This document shows, one piece after another, positions 52,540 to 64,000 of a stretch of 64,000 bases of DNA; the first letter of the stretch is position 1, and the number at the start of each line of letters is the position of its first letter. Source of the stretch: Neocallimastix lanati (nom. inval.) (Eukaryota > Neocallimastigomycota > Neocallimastigomycetes > Neocallimastigales > Neocallimastigaceae); assembly GCA_016946835.1 (NCBI GenBank), contig JACVTC010000027.1, positions 226,001 to 290,000 of the forward strand, in the 5' to 3' direction. Below the pieces are notes generated by a model. That model worked only from the letters and a program-made list of their open reading frames with translations, was not told where the DNA came from and did no database searches. The position numbers and the translations under genes were made by a program.

Positions 52540-54086
52540 TTTGGCAGAATTTAAAAATGCTTTAGCATAATTATTTATAGATTGATTTAACCATTCAGTA
52601 GGATCATTTTGTTGGAGATAACCAGGAATAGAATATATAAAACTAATTCCATGATTATTCAAAAAAGTGAGGTAACATTTTTATTTATACATTTATTACC
52701 ATTATCAGATTTAAAAGTTTTAATAGGAATATTATATAAGTTGGATGTTAATATATAAAATTTCAATGTATTTATCATAAAAGTCAGATTTATTTTTTAA
52801 TAGGTAAATCCAGCATTTTTCCAGAAAAGTTATCAAGGTAAGTGAGGTAACAAGTATAACCTTGAAAAGAAGTTTCTAGTTTACCAACAACATCAGTATG
52901 GACCAGTTCTAAAGGTTAGGTAGTAAAAGATTCAGAAGTAAAAAATGACTTTCTTTTTAATTTGCTGAATTTTACATTCAGGGCATTCTTTTTTTGTTAT
53001 GAAAAGATGTATGTTTAATAATATAATCCTCAAATTTTATAATAATTTGTTGAAATGTTCTAAAGGAGAATACCATAATGAATAATCATTACCGTAAATA
53101 GAAAAATTAGTATTGTCACCATGGGTATAATTTTGCACATCAAAATTAATATTTTTGAAATTTTGTGTAGTGTTTAATGTGAATAAGTTGTCATCATTTT
53201 CATAAATATTTGCAATAATATTGTTATTTTTATTATTAATTTATAATCTATCCCTGTTATTGATTTTTTTCTATAATTATTTTATTTTGTAAGCTTAATA
53301 TGTGATATGTTATTATTATATTATTTTTAATATTCGAAATGTAATGAACATTAGATAATTTGAATTGATTATTTTTTTTTTCTTTTTAAATTTAACAATA
53401 TTAGTGCAGTACCTGAACAAATTATCTAATCCATGATTTCATTTAGATATATGATTATTTTATTATTTTAATGTTGAAAATTATTTAATTGATTTATATT
53501 ATTTGTAAGATTTAAATCAGTACCACTATCAATAATTCATGTTGTATTATTATTTGTTGTTAAGTTGTTACATTTTTATATTGCTTTTTAATATTGAAAT
53601 ATTCCAAGAGAAAATTAATATCAGAAGAATAATTCGAGCTATTAGAATTTTCATTTATTTTATATGTATGGAATTTATTAATAATAATATTATTATTATT
53701 CTATTTAGTAATTATACTATATTTATTTTTATTGCTTTTATTAAATAGATTATAATAGCAGTCTTTCAGAAGATATCTCTATTTATGACATAGTTGGCAA
53801 TGTTTTTTTTTTTTTTTTTTTTTTTTTTTAATCTATCTATCATTTGATAAATAGTTCTACAGCTTTTTAAACATTTTTTTTAGTTTCGGAATCCAAACTT
53901 CCTGAGATTAATGTCTGTACTACATTATCATATTTTATTTTTTCTGATAATGTTGTCATAGACGAATTTTTTTATGCATTCATTGTAATCTTGTACGATT
54001 AAATGACGTTTATAATTCAATAAACCAGTCTTCAAAATTTGATGTATTTAATATAAAGACTTTATAATTAAATAAGGATTTAATTG

Positions 54087-54119
<33 letters not shown>

Positions 54120-54130
54120 TTATAGTCATA
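52540..54130 (-). pseudogene. Decayed Copia gag-pol (gag, zinc knuckle, protease, integrase)
   Basis: Minus strand, many stops and shifts, domains in the right order. A gag stretch lies at about 53950-53880 (SEKIKYDNVVQTLISGSLDS). A zinc-knuckle remnant lies near 53805-53770 (CQLCHK then LLKDC, His lost). The protease IIDSGTDLNLTNN is at about 53540-53495, triad D-S-G intact but the preceding Trp codon is now TGA. Then come an integrase zinc-binding scrap at about 52985-52960 (CPECKIQ) and the integrase core: ELVHTDVVGKLETSF (first Asp, about 52895), SDNGNKC (second Asp, about 52705) and PTEWLNQSINNYAK (Glu, about 52597). It stops before reverse transcriptase. No LTRs were found. It is a different Copia lineage from the one at 9.3-12.1 kb, which lacks integrase and has an altered protease triad. 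Confidence 0.88.
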
Positions 54131-54625
54131 ATTTGGTAATAAAATTATGATTATATAGGTTCCTTTTGATGAACATTGTCATCAATCTTATTTGTTTCAT
54201 CATTTTTACTCAGAGAAAGGTTGGATGAGGAAGCGGAACGTACTTCAGAGATTTCTTTTTGCTAAGTTTTTTTTTCTTCTCATGATTTTAAACATTAAAT
54301 TTTTAATAATAAAAATTTTTATTAATTTATTTCTATATTTATTTTATCTATTTATTTATTGTAAAATAAAATAAATTTAATTTAAATTTTAAATATAGTA
54401 AAAATGTAACTATATAATATCAGTTTAATAATATTAATGATCTATTCAATGAAATTTTTAATCTAATGAAATATGAAGCTCGGATTTAATATTTTATAAT
54501 AGTATATTTTATTTAATAACATATATATTTTATTTAGTAAGGAAGAATAGTTTTTCTAAATAATTAATTATTACATGTATTTTATATTAAATTTATTTAT
54601 AATAAAGTATAATGTGCTTAATCTT
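54131..54625. other. AT-rich spacer
   Basis: Borders the Copia remnant and may contain its lost gag start and LTR; no direct repeat found. The short frame near 54192 is antisense to gag-like sequence and is not supported as a gene. Confidence 0.5.
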
Positions 54626-54770
54626 ATTTTACTACATTTTAACAAACTTCAATCTATTAAAGACTTAGGTGTTGATACCATTTGGATTTTACCTTTATAA
54701 AAATGAAATAGAAGTGGATTTGAATATGTTGAATATGATATTTTAAATTATGAAGAAAAAATTTTTTTTG
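54626..54770 (+). pseudogene. GH13 (alpha-amylase family) fragment
   Basis: About 48 codons on the plus strand read HFNKLQSIKDLGVDTIWILP, then two stops, then SGFEYVEYDILNY. This matches conserved region preceding and including the first strands of the GH13 barrel (L-x-Y-L-K-x-L-G-V-x-x-I-W-L-x-P followed by G-Y-x-x-x-D-Y). Nothing further of the enzyme is present, and the adjoining sequence on the right is degenerate satellite. It is a scrap of a starch or glucan hydrolase gene. Confidence 0.55.
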
Positions 54771-54789
54771 ATCATAATCATATAGACGA

Positions 54790-56880
54790 TATAGCTGATA
54801 TAGTTAATCAAACAATATATCGCAATCATATTAATTAACAATATATAAGCTGATATAATCAATTAAATAATATATCCATAAACATTCAATAAACGATATA
54901 GCTAGAATATCAATATATTAACAGGTTTGCGCATATATAGTTCATATAACAGTTTAGCTAAACATTCATATATTAACGGTTTCAGCATATAATTAATTAA
55001 ATAACAGTTTAGCTTGATATTTCAATAAACAGTATATCACACACATATATATATAAACAGTATAGCCAATATATATTTAATAAACAATAGGGTTTTAGAG
55101 TTCATATATGTTAAATCATAGATATTATAATCAATTAAATATACGTCAAAAATATTAATATATCAATATGTTATATAATCAATATGTATACAATAACACT
55201 ATATATCATTAACATATATTATTATTATTGTTATCATACACATATATATTATCAAACCAGTATCATACACATATATATATTAACAGCTATAGCAATAATA
55301 GCTAATACAACAACAACAATATTAATTAATTAGCTATTTATTTTATTTTTATTTTATTTAAATATTGATTATGATTGTTTTAATATATTTATTTATGATT
55401 GAGATTAAACCTATTTGTTGTACTAATGCATATATATCATATCAGGTTATATAATATGCATATATGCTGTATATAACTATTGCGATAATATTCAATATGT
55501 TGATAAATGCACATAATATTGATATAAACAGGGTTGAATATACAGTATATATATATTTTATGCTATTTTTGCACATATATATATTATAAAGATCACATGA
55601 TCTTTAATATTAACATAATGATATAGTTTTTATACAATATATATACTAAAACCGATATCAAATGCAACAACATATATGAACAAACTAGTCAAATATCAAT
55701 ATATCAATATGCTGAATAAACCTGTTATTTGATTAATAATGCACATAATTGCTAATTAATTAATGATATAGCTAATCTGCATATATATGTTGTTGCATGT
55801 ATATGATATGGATTATTGAATATATAAAATAACTGTAATATCGTAAAATATGAACATATGCATTTGTTACCAAAACTATATCAAATATTGCATTTTCAGG
55901 TTGCAAAATCAAACGTATATTATCATAGTAGTTTTATTGCAGATTATGTATATGTTGATATATGTTGTTAATGATATATGTATGTTAATAATGCAAAACC
56001 TAACTAGTTTGTACGGTCAGCGATCTGCGACATTAATATGCTATATATTTGCTGGTTTGAGTTGATTATTATTGATTTATGCTAAATAATGCATTAAACT
56101 AGCTAGGTTTGCTATATGTTCAAACTGCTATGATTATATGTAAACCATATATGTTTTATGGTTAATTAAATATTGGACGTATATTGAAATAATTAAAATA
56201 ATATCAAAAACATGCAAAATATGCATGAAATACATATCTGCAATAAACCTGCAAACATATATATATATATCAAACAACTATCATCATACACATATATTAT
56301 ATCAATCACACCTATATTGAATATATATATATATTAATGGTTTTAATAGTAATAATATTATTATTATTCTAAATATATCATATTATTATGATTCAAAATA
56401 TATTATTTATTTATATTATTATTATTTTAACTATTATTTTATTTATATTATTATATTATTATATTATTGTTTTAATATATTTTGTATAATTATTTGATAT
56501 ATTTTATATAATTATTTTAATAATATTTATTATATTTATTTTAAGATTTAATAATATTCATGAACTATCAAAACTATATCATCCCTATATAATCAGCATA
56601 GTTTTAACATTCATTAAGTATACGTCCAAAATATAATTAATATAATGGGTTTAGTTTTATCATTCATATATGTGTTTAGCTATATGTTTACATATTAGGT
56701 TTGAGTTATATTGTTCACATATATACAAGTTGCAGCTACATAATTCATATATCAGGCTTAGTTGTATCATTAATATATGCATCATTAATATATATGCTGT
56801 GTAGTTATATTGTTGATATATATGTGTGTTTTACACTGCTTATTGAGTATTTTATGTTGTTATATATTAAAACATCACGT
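54790..56880 (+). repeat. Degenerate satellite with about 28-bp period
   Basis: Quasi-repetitive block poor in homopolymers. Successive units of 24-33 bp can be read by eye: AACAGTTTAGCTAAACATTC, AACGGTTTCAGCATATAATT, AAACAGTATAGCCAATATAT, and towards the right GTTTAGTTTTATCATTCATA, GTTTAGCTATATGTTTACAT, GTTTGAGTTATATTGTTCAC. The common pattern is roughly GTTTAG(T/C)TATA(T)CATTCATATAT. The middle (55300-56550) is more scrambled. No frame or RNA fold is apparent. It looks like an old satellite array. Confidence 0.65.
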
Positions 56881-56904
56881 GATCAACTCTATGTATTTAA
56901 AATT

Positions 56905-57053
56905 TAATCTTTTTTATTTTTTTACTTATTTTTTTATTTTTTTATTTTTTTATTTTTTTATTTTTTTTTTATTTTTTTATTTTTTTATTTTTTTATTTTT
57001 TTATTTTTTTATTTTTTTTTTATTTTTTTATTTTTTTATTTTTTTATTTTTTA
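56905..57053. repeat. T-rich tandem repeat (A T5-9)n
   Basis: About 20 units of A followed by 5-9 T, ending the satellite block. The FLFFYFFIF translation is spurious. Confidence 0.92.
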
Positions 57054-57189
57054 TTATCAAATATATATTAAATTATGAAATGATCTTAGTACAAGATTCC
57101 AATGCTTCAAATCAAATTACAACTCATTAATTGCCGGATTGTAATAATAAATAAATGATAAGAACCATTATTATTGTTGGGTTAAGTAA

Positions 57190-57290
57190 TCTTTTAAAAA
57201 AAAAAAAACTCTGGTAACGACGGTGAAATAGGATGGATGGATATATGAATGGATGAATAGCCTTAATCCATAATAGGTTATTTTAAAAAT
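57190..57290 (+). other. Possible non-LTR retroposon scrap with GGAT motif
   Basis: Following 13 A at 57196-57208, the sequence ACTCTGGTAACGACGGTGAA and a GGATGGATGGAT run contrast with the flanks. It resembles the start of the 25632-26045 block in its tetranucleotide run only. Confidence 0.3.
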
Positions 57291-57309
57291 AGGTTATTTT
57301 AATATAAAA

Positions 57310-57428
57310 TTAAATTTTAATAATATAATAATAATAAATAATAAATAATAAATAATAAATAATAAATAATAAATAATAAATAATAAATAATAAATAATAA
57401 ATAATAAATAATAAATAATAAATAATAA
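57310..57428. repeat. (AATAATA)n array
   Basis: ATAATAAATAATAA-type array of about 17 heptamer units. Confidence 0.93.
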
Positions 57429-57429
57429 T

Positions 57430-60400
57430 TATAATAATAACAATAAGTCAGTATGATATTTAAAAATTTAAAAAATTCATAGTTATTTAGAAAAATTATC
57501 ACAATATATATTTTATTTATATAATTTTTTTGATTTAATTTACATTAAAGAAAAATTATAATATTAACAACCAATTATCTAAGTTCTTAAAATTCTCGAT
57601 TAATTTGTAATAATATCTACTTTCTATTATTATTATTATTATAAGATCCAATAATTCCACATTTAATTATAATAAATATTATATAATTATAATTACACTT
57701 TCAATAATTAAAACTTTTAATATAATATATATATATAATTTTTTTTTTAATTTTTTTTATTTTGTATAAATACCAATAAAATAAAAGATTCCTTTGAATA
57801 TATTAATTTCTAAAAGGAAAAAAATTTTTTTTTCAAACATTTTAAAATTGATTTAAAAAGTTTAATAAATATAAAGAACTAATATAAAAAAAAATAAAAA
57901 TGAAACTAAAACCAAAAATAAAATACAAGAAATAAAAAAGAAAAAAATTAAAAAAAAAAAAATAAAGAATAAAAAAAATCAAAAAAAAAAAGGAATTAAA
58001 AAAATTAAAAAGTAAAGAATGAAAAAAATAAAATATAAAACATTTTTAATATTCAATATAAAAATTATAAAAAATTTAATACTTTTTAATTAAAAATTCA
58101 TATATATATATATTTTTTTATTTTAATTAGTTTAGTTTTAAATTATATCTAATTACTCTTTAATCATTGTGGAATTTATCAATTAGTTTTTTATTTATTA
58201 ATTTTTTATTTATTAATTTTTTATTTATTAATTATTATTGAAATTAAATTAATTATTAAAATTATTATTAAATGTATTATTTTTATTATTTATTATAATT
58301 ATTTTTTATTTTTATAATTATTTTTTATTTTTATATTTAAAATATTTTTATTAACTTCACATACATTAATTAATTAATAATAAACTAACAAATAAAAAAA
58401 AAGAAAGATAAAATGATTAATATATTAAGAGGATCTAAAAATAGAGGATTTAAAAAAAGCGGATATTCTAATTATTTAAAAGTGTAAAAGTAATAATTTT
58501 AAAATTAAGTATTATATTAAATATAATGATTTGAATAGAAAAAATAAAAATATTTAGATATCTTTACTAAAATATTATAATGTAATATTGTAGTAAAGAT
58601 TATCTTAATTTTTTAAGATTGAATAAAATAAAATAAATTAAAATACTTTATTCAATCTTTAATTATGTTCATATTCTACTATGAATTTTTTTTTTTTTAT
58701 TTCGATATATTATATATATATATATATATATTTTTTAGATATTCAAAAAGTATGAATAATAATTAATAAAAGGCTTAAATAAAATAAAATTAGAGATGAC
58801 ATATGTATTCTAACAAACTAATTAAATATAGATAAATGAATAAATGAATAAATGAATAAATAAATAGATATAAATAAATAACTTTTAAATAAATAAATAT
58901 AAATAAAAAAGCTATAGAGTTAAATAATAAATAAATAAATATTAATAAATAAATAAATATTAATAAATAAATAATTAATTAATAAATAAATAAATGATTC
59001 TGGATTGATAATAATATAAACTTTAATATAAATAAAAAACTATTTATATCAATGTAATAAAATGTTTAATTGAATATTTTATAAGCCACATATATATATT
59101 ATAAAATATTAAATAATTAATATTTTATTCAACATAATGAAATATGTAAAATAATATTATAATAAATAAGAGCCACATATATATAGATTGTTTTTATATA
59201 AATTTATATAAATACTGTTATAAAACTATTAAAAATAAAATTAGTAAATTATAATTATGAAATATATATATAGAAAAAAATTATAAATATTATAAATAAA
59301 TATTTTTTTTACTTTTTTTTTTATTAATTATTTGAATAATATTCTTATACTTTTTTTTTAATGTGTGGATATATTATGAAATATAGTTGAGTATATGTAA
59401 ATATTATATTAAATCAACATTTTGATTGGTTAAAAAAATAAATTTTTATTTTATTGTCTGCTTTTTTTTTTAAATTTTATATCATGTAATAAAATTTTTA
59501 AAAAAAATAAAAAATAATAAAATTTTTATTATTTTTTATTTTATTTTTTTTTTTTTCATTTTTAATTTTTTTATTACATTTTCATATAATCTTTTTTTTG
59601 TTGTTAATTTTTTTTATATATAAAAAAAGTTAAAAATTATGAAAAAAATTTTTTTTTAATTATTTAATATTAAATTTAATAATTTAAATAAAATATAATT
59701 AATCTTATTAATTAGTAAAATTATTATAATTCAATATTAACAATCATATCCGCTTTAATAGTAAAAAGAAAAAGTTTTTTAATATTAACCAATTATAAAT
59801 ATTAGAATACATCTATCTATCTATATATATTTTTATTTTTTGAATTATGATATAATTAATAGATATAATTATATATATAATAATTGAATAATAAATAATA
59901 AATAATAAAAAATAAATAATAAATAATAAATAATAAATAATAAATAATAAATAATAAAAAATAAATAATAAATAATAAATAATAAATAATAAATAATAAA
60001 TAATAAATAATAAATAATAAATAATAAATAATAAATAATAAATCATAAATAGTTGAATAATAAATAATAAATAATAAATAAATAAATAAATAAATAATGA
60101 ATAAATAATAAATAAATAATTAAAAAAGTAATAATAATAATAAAAATATTATAATAAAATTATTTAAATATATTATAATTAATTATATTTTATTTTAATT
60201 CATTAAAAATAAAATTTTTTTTATTTTGAACTTTTTTGTTAATTTATTAAATTTAAATTTATCTTCAATTATTTTATACAAAAAAAGTCATATTTGTAAT
60301 TTTTTTTTTTTTTGTAAAGCTGAAATATAAATCGTGATTGTTTTTAAAAATTATGTTAAAAATTATGTTCAATTAAAAAACAAGAAAAAAAAAATAAAAA

Positions 60401-60570
60401 AATAGTAAAAAAAAAAAAAGAAAAAAGGGAATAAAACAAATATATTTTTATTTTTTTTTATTTTTAAATAATATAAGTAATATTATATTGATTGAACATA
60501 ATTACAAGAACAAAAACAATATAATTTCTTAAAGAAATTTTAAAAGATATACATAAAACAATATATATAA
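57430..60570. other. AT desert upstream of MSH2
   Basis: No gene seen. Contains one inverted pair of the minisatellite core at 58610-58685 and an AATAAAT/AAATAATA array at 59885-60110. The MSH2 promoter must lie at its right end; the ATG is preceded by an A/T-rich leader (AAAACAATATATATAA) without a distinctive motif. Confidence 0.75.
58610..58685. repeat. Inverted pair of the dispersed minisatellite core
   Basis: AGATTGAATAAAATAAAATA is followed about 20 bp later by TTTATTCAATCTTTAATT and CATATTCTACTAT, so both orientations of core A occur here as a small hairpin-capable unit. Confidence 0.8.
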
Positions 60571-63082
60571 ATGGCATTAGAGGGTAAATAATAATTAAAT
60601 ATATATTTGTATAAAAGTTATTATTACATTATATATAAATGTATATATATTTTTTATTTTTTATATGTTTTAATTATAGAGTTTTTATGATAAATACCTA
60701 TATTGTTTTTTTTTTTTTATATTATAATAAAATAATTATTTTTAACATATATATAATTTAATTATATATATTTACATAGAAAAAGATATTGTTGATAATA
60801 CCTCATATAATGGAGGTTTTTTAACAAAATATAAACAAATTGCGAATAATGTATAGTATTATAATAATTATAATTATATATAAATTAACAAAGTTATGAG
60901 TGTAGATACTTATATTCATTTATATTATAGAAAGGAGATGATTGTATTCAATTCTTTGAACATACAAGTGGTCCTTCGGTAAGTTTTAATTTTATTTGCC
61001 AATAATTTTTCCTTTTTTTTTTTTTTGATAATAATAATAATAATAATTATAAAATAAATTTTTAATATAATAATAATAATAATAATAATAATCATCATCA
61101 TAAAATAAAAAAGGTATTTTATTGCTTATATGGAGATGATGCTTTAAATGCTGCTCATGATGTTTTCAAAACTACAACTGTATTGAAATATATTTGTGGT
61201 AATTAGAATTAAAATTTATATATTATTATTTAATGCATGAATTTATTCTATAAATTATTATTAATAATCTATTATTTTTTAATTTATATAAAATATTTTA
61301 AATATTTATTATATATTTATTCTTATTATCCTTATTATTGTTTTTTTTATATATTATAATGTATTTAAAATAGGAAATGCAAAAACAGGAATACCTTCAT
61401 GTGTTATATCGAAAATCAATGCAATGAATTATATGAAAGATTCACTATTAAATAAACAGAAAAAAATTGAAATTTATTCAACAGCAAAAAATATACCAAA
61501 CAGTTGGACTTTATCTAAAAAAGTATTCACTATAATTTATTTATTTATTTATTATTATCATTATTTTTTAAAAATGTGACCAACAATAAAATATATTCTA
61601 TTGAGATAAAAATAATTTTGAAATAAATAATAATAATAATATATATATGTTTAAATCAATAAAAATAATTAAAAGGCTTCACCTGGTAATTTACAAAATT
61701 TTGAAGATGAAATTTTTGGTACAACAGATTTTTCAGTATCACCAGTAATTTGTGCTATTAAAGTTGAAAGTAATAATAATGAGACGGTACGTTTGAATAA
61801 ATATAAATAAATAAATAAATAAATAGTAAATGAATAAATAATAATACTCTAAAATATTTTAATTTTAATAGTTGAATATACTAATGATATATTATATTTT
61901 AAAATAATGCAATTTATAGAAAATTGGTGTTTCATATGCGGATGCTACGTTTAGAAAAATGGGTATAACAGAATTTCTTGATAATGATATTTACAGCAAT
62001 TTTGAAGTAAATATATTTATTTTATTATATATATATTAATATTGATAGTATTGATATTAATATTAATCTTTTTTTTTTTTATTTTATTTTTTATATTTTC
62101 TAATTTAAAATAATTAGTCATTTTGTATTCAAATTAATGCTAAGGAATGTTTAATGCTTGATGATCCTTTAAATTATGAATTAAAAAAGATAAGAGATGT
62201 ATTATCAAGATGTGATATAGCCGTAACATTAGTTAAAAAACGTAATATATAATTACATATTATTTTCAACTTAAAAATATAAATTTAAATATTTAAATAT
62301 AGATATTTGTATATTATTATTTTCAATTAATTCATCATTAATTTTATATAATATATTTATATACATATAAATATTTATAATCTTAGAAAAATTTAATACA
62401 AAAAGTATCGAACAAGATTTAAGATTTTTAACAAATGATGAAAATATTACATCTTCATGTGAGTTCATAATATAAGTTTAAAATAAAATATACATAAATG
62501 CCATTTTTTTTATAGAGTGATTAAATTCTAATAAAAAAAAAAAAATAAATTTATATATGTATACTTTTATTATTATTAAATAACAATAGCCGAATTTGAA
62601 AAAAAATTAGCTCTTTCTGCTTGTGCATGTTTAATAGATTATTTAAAATTAGTAGAAGATGATTCTAATATGGGTGAATATACTATCCAATCACATGAAC
62701 TTTCACAATATATGCGACTTGATGCTTCGGCTGTTAGAGCTTTAAATTTAATTGAAACTTCAGAAGGTTTGATATATCATTATTAATATTATCATTTTGT
62801 TTCATTTAATTCATTATAATAAGAAAATTGATATTGACAATTAATTTACTCAATTTTTTCTCCTAAAATTATATAAATTATGATGCAAATATTTGATATA
62901 TTAAAGATCATAGTAAAACAATGTGCTTGTCTGGTTTATTAAATAATTGTAAAACTACTCAAGGTACAAGACTTTTGAAAACTTTTTTAAAACAACCATT
63001 AAAAAATGCTGATGAAATTGGTAATATATTAAAAATCATTATTTTATTATTCACTAAATTATTTATAGAATAGAAAAAAAAT

Positions 63083-63125
<43 letters not shown>

Positions 63126-63835
63126 TATTTATGAATTTTATTGTTTATTGACATATATAATGTTTTTTATAATAAATTAGAAATGAGATATAATATTGTT
63201 GAAGAATTAATAGAAAATACGGAATTGAGACAAGCTCTTCAGGTATTTTTTTTTTATTTTATTTTTTTTTAATATATTATAACTAATATTTTCATTATAT
63301 TCATAAAATTTTTTTATTATTATAAAAATTTAAATAAATAAAAAATATATCTATGTATATTAATTATATTTTAAATTTTATATTATAATTTATATATAAA
63401 GGAGGAACATTTAAAAAGAATGCCAGATTTTAAAAGAATTGGTAAAAAGTTCCAAAGACAAACTGCTTCACTGCAAGTAAATATTATTACAAATAATTAA
63501 AAAAAAATTTATTATTTTAATATTTAATATTAATATTTATTTTATATTGTTTATTTATTTGTTATGATTGTTATCCAATTTTTAAATTTCTTTTCAATAA
63601 AAGGATGTTGTACGTATATATCAAGTTATTCAAGATTTACCACTTTTAAAAACATCATTAGAAGCAGATAATGGCAAATATAAAGATATAATTGATGAAA
63701 AATTTATTCAACCAATAGATGATATAATTGTTGATCTTGCTAAATATTCAGAATTAGTAGAATCTACAATTGATTTAGAAGCAACAGAAGACCATGAATA
63801 CTTAATCAAAGCTGAATTTGATGAAGATTTATTAA
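60571..63835 (+). CDS. MSH2: DNA mismatch repair protein MSH2 (first 14 exons, 3' partial)
   Basis: MutS homologue that with MSH6 or MSH3 recognises mismatches and small loops in the nucleus. Exons: 60571-60583, 60780-60850, 60931-60978, 61114-61198, 61374-61522, 61676-61786, 61920-62006, 62118-62241, 62387-62458, 62590-62766, 62907-63020, 63181-63242, 63402-63476, 63604-63835. All are GT-AG and in phase, giving residues 1-473. Residues 1-122 are the mismatch-binding domain ([24 protein letters not shown]), about 123-290 the connector, and from about 290 the core and lever: [53 protein letters not shown] and [13 protein letters not shown]. The QYMRLD/ALNL and NNCKT-QG motifs are specific to MSH2 among MutS homologues. 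The Walker ATPase lies beyond the right edge. Many slippage-prone homopolymers make this gene of local interest. Confidence 0.96.
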
Positions 63836-63965
63836 GTATGTATATGAAAAGAAAAAAGTTAAAGTTATTAAAATATGCATAAAAATAATAATATTAAAAA
63901 AAAAATTTTTTTCTTATTTATAATTTTAATAAATGAAATATATTAATATTCCATAAAAATTATAT

Positions 63966-64000
<35 letters not shown>
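63836..64000. repeat. MSH2 intron 14 (partial) with (TAA)n at the window end
   Basis: Begins with GTATGT donor and closes in an AAT/TAA array from about 63967. Confidence 0.85.

Overview
The window is extremely AT-rich nuclear DNA of a fungus with dense introns, very long A/T homopolymers and TAA, TTTA and AAAT microsatellites. The gene content fits an anaerobic gut chytrid (Neocallimastigomycota). A septin argues against look-alike AT-rich amoebozoa such as Dictyostelium, and a 7TM receptor with a bacterial-type solute-binding ectodomain is characteristic of gut fungi. The phylum call is inference; no marker locus was available.

Layout. 213-2272 (-) is a five-exon 7TM receptor whose C terminus enters an RGS domain and runs off the left edge. 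2273-9290 is an AT desert. 9291-12105 (-) is an internally deleted Copia retrotransposon with a tRNA-derived SINE nested in its 3' LTR. 14925-15580 (+) is a dead MULE transposase, followed by about 2 kb of unexplained repeat-like DNA. 18576-21661 (+) is a receptor with a solute-binding-protein ectodomain and seven membrane segments. 21780-22240 is a minisatellite. 22466-25563 (-) is an LTR element without reverse transcriptase; one LTR carries a poly(A)-tailed insertion that the other lacks. 26310-27360 is degenerate satellite-like DNA with an inverted solo LTR. 28055-28754 (-) is an unrecognised, frame-broken gene. 29667-32619 (-) is a Cdc3-type septin of 11 exons, 408 aa. 35597-39412 (-) is a 1271-aa acidic protein with a membrane segment, a coiled coil and a W2-like domain. 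39413-46557 is another desert. 47425-48858 (-) is an intact FLYWCH-MULE transposase. 49320-51010 is a large minisatellite related to the one at 22 kb. 52540-54130 (-) is a decayed Copia gag-pol. 54626-54770 (+) is a GH13 scrap. 54790-56880 is a degenerate satellite of about 28-bp period. 60571-63835 (+) is the first 14 exons of MSH2, running off the right edge.

The cellular genes do not form one pathway: two are sensory receptors, one is cytoskeletal, one is mismatch repair, one may touch translation or membranes. What unifies the window is genome dynamics: nested retroelements, minisatellites sharing conserved cores between distant loci, and homopolymer tracts that can be seen to have grown inside a dead transposase by comparison with its intact relative in the same window. 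Intron positions were set by hand from GT-AG signals and phase. In the 7TM-RGS, septin and MSH2 genes every junction keeps frame; in the 18.6-21.7 kb receptor one junction does not.
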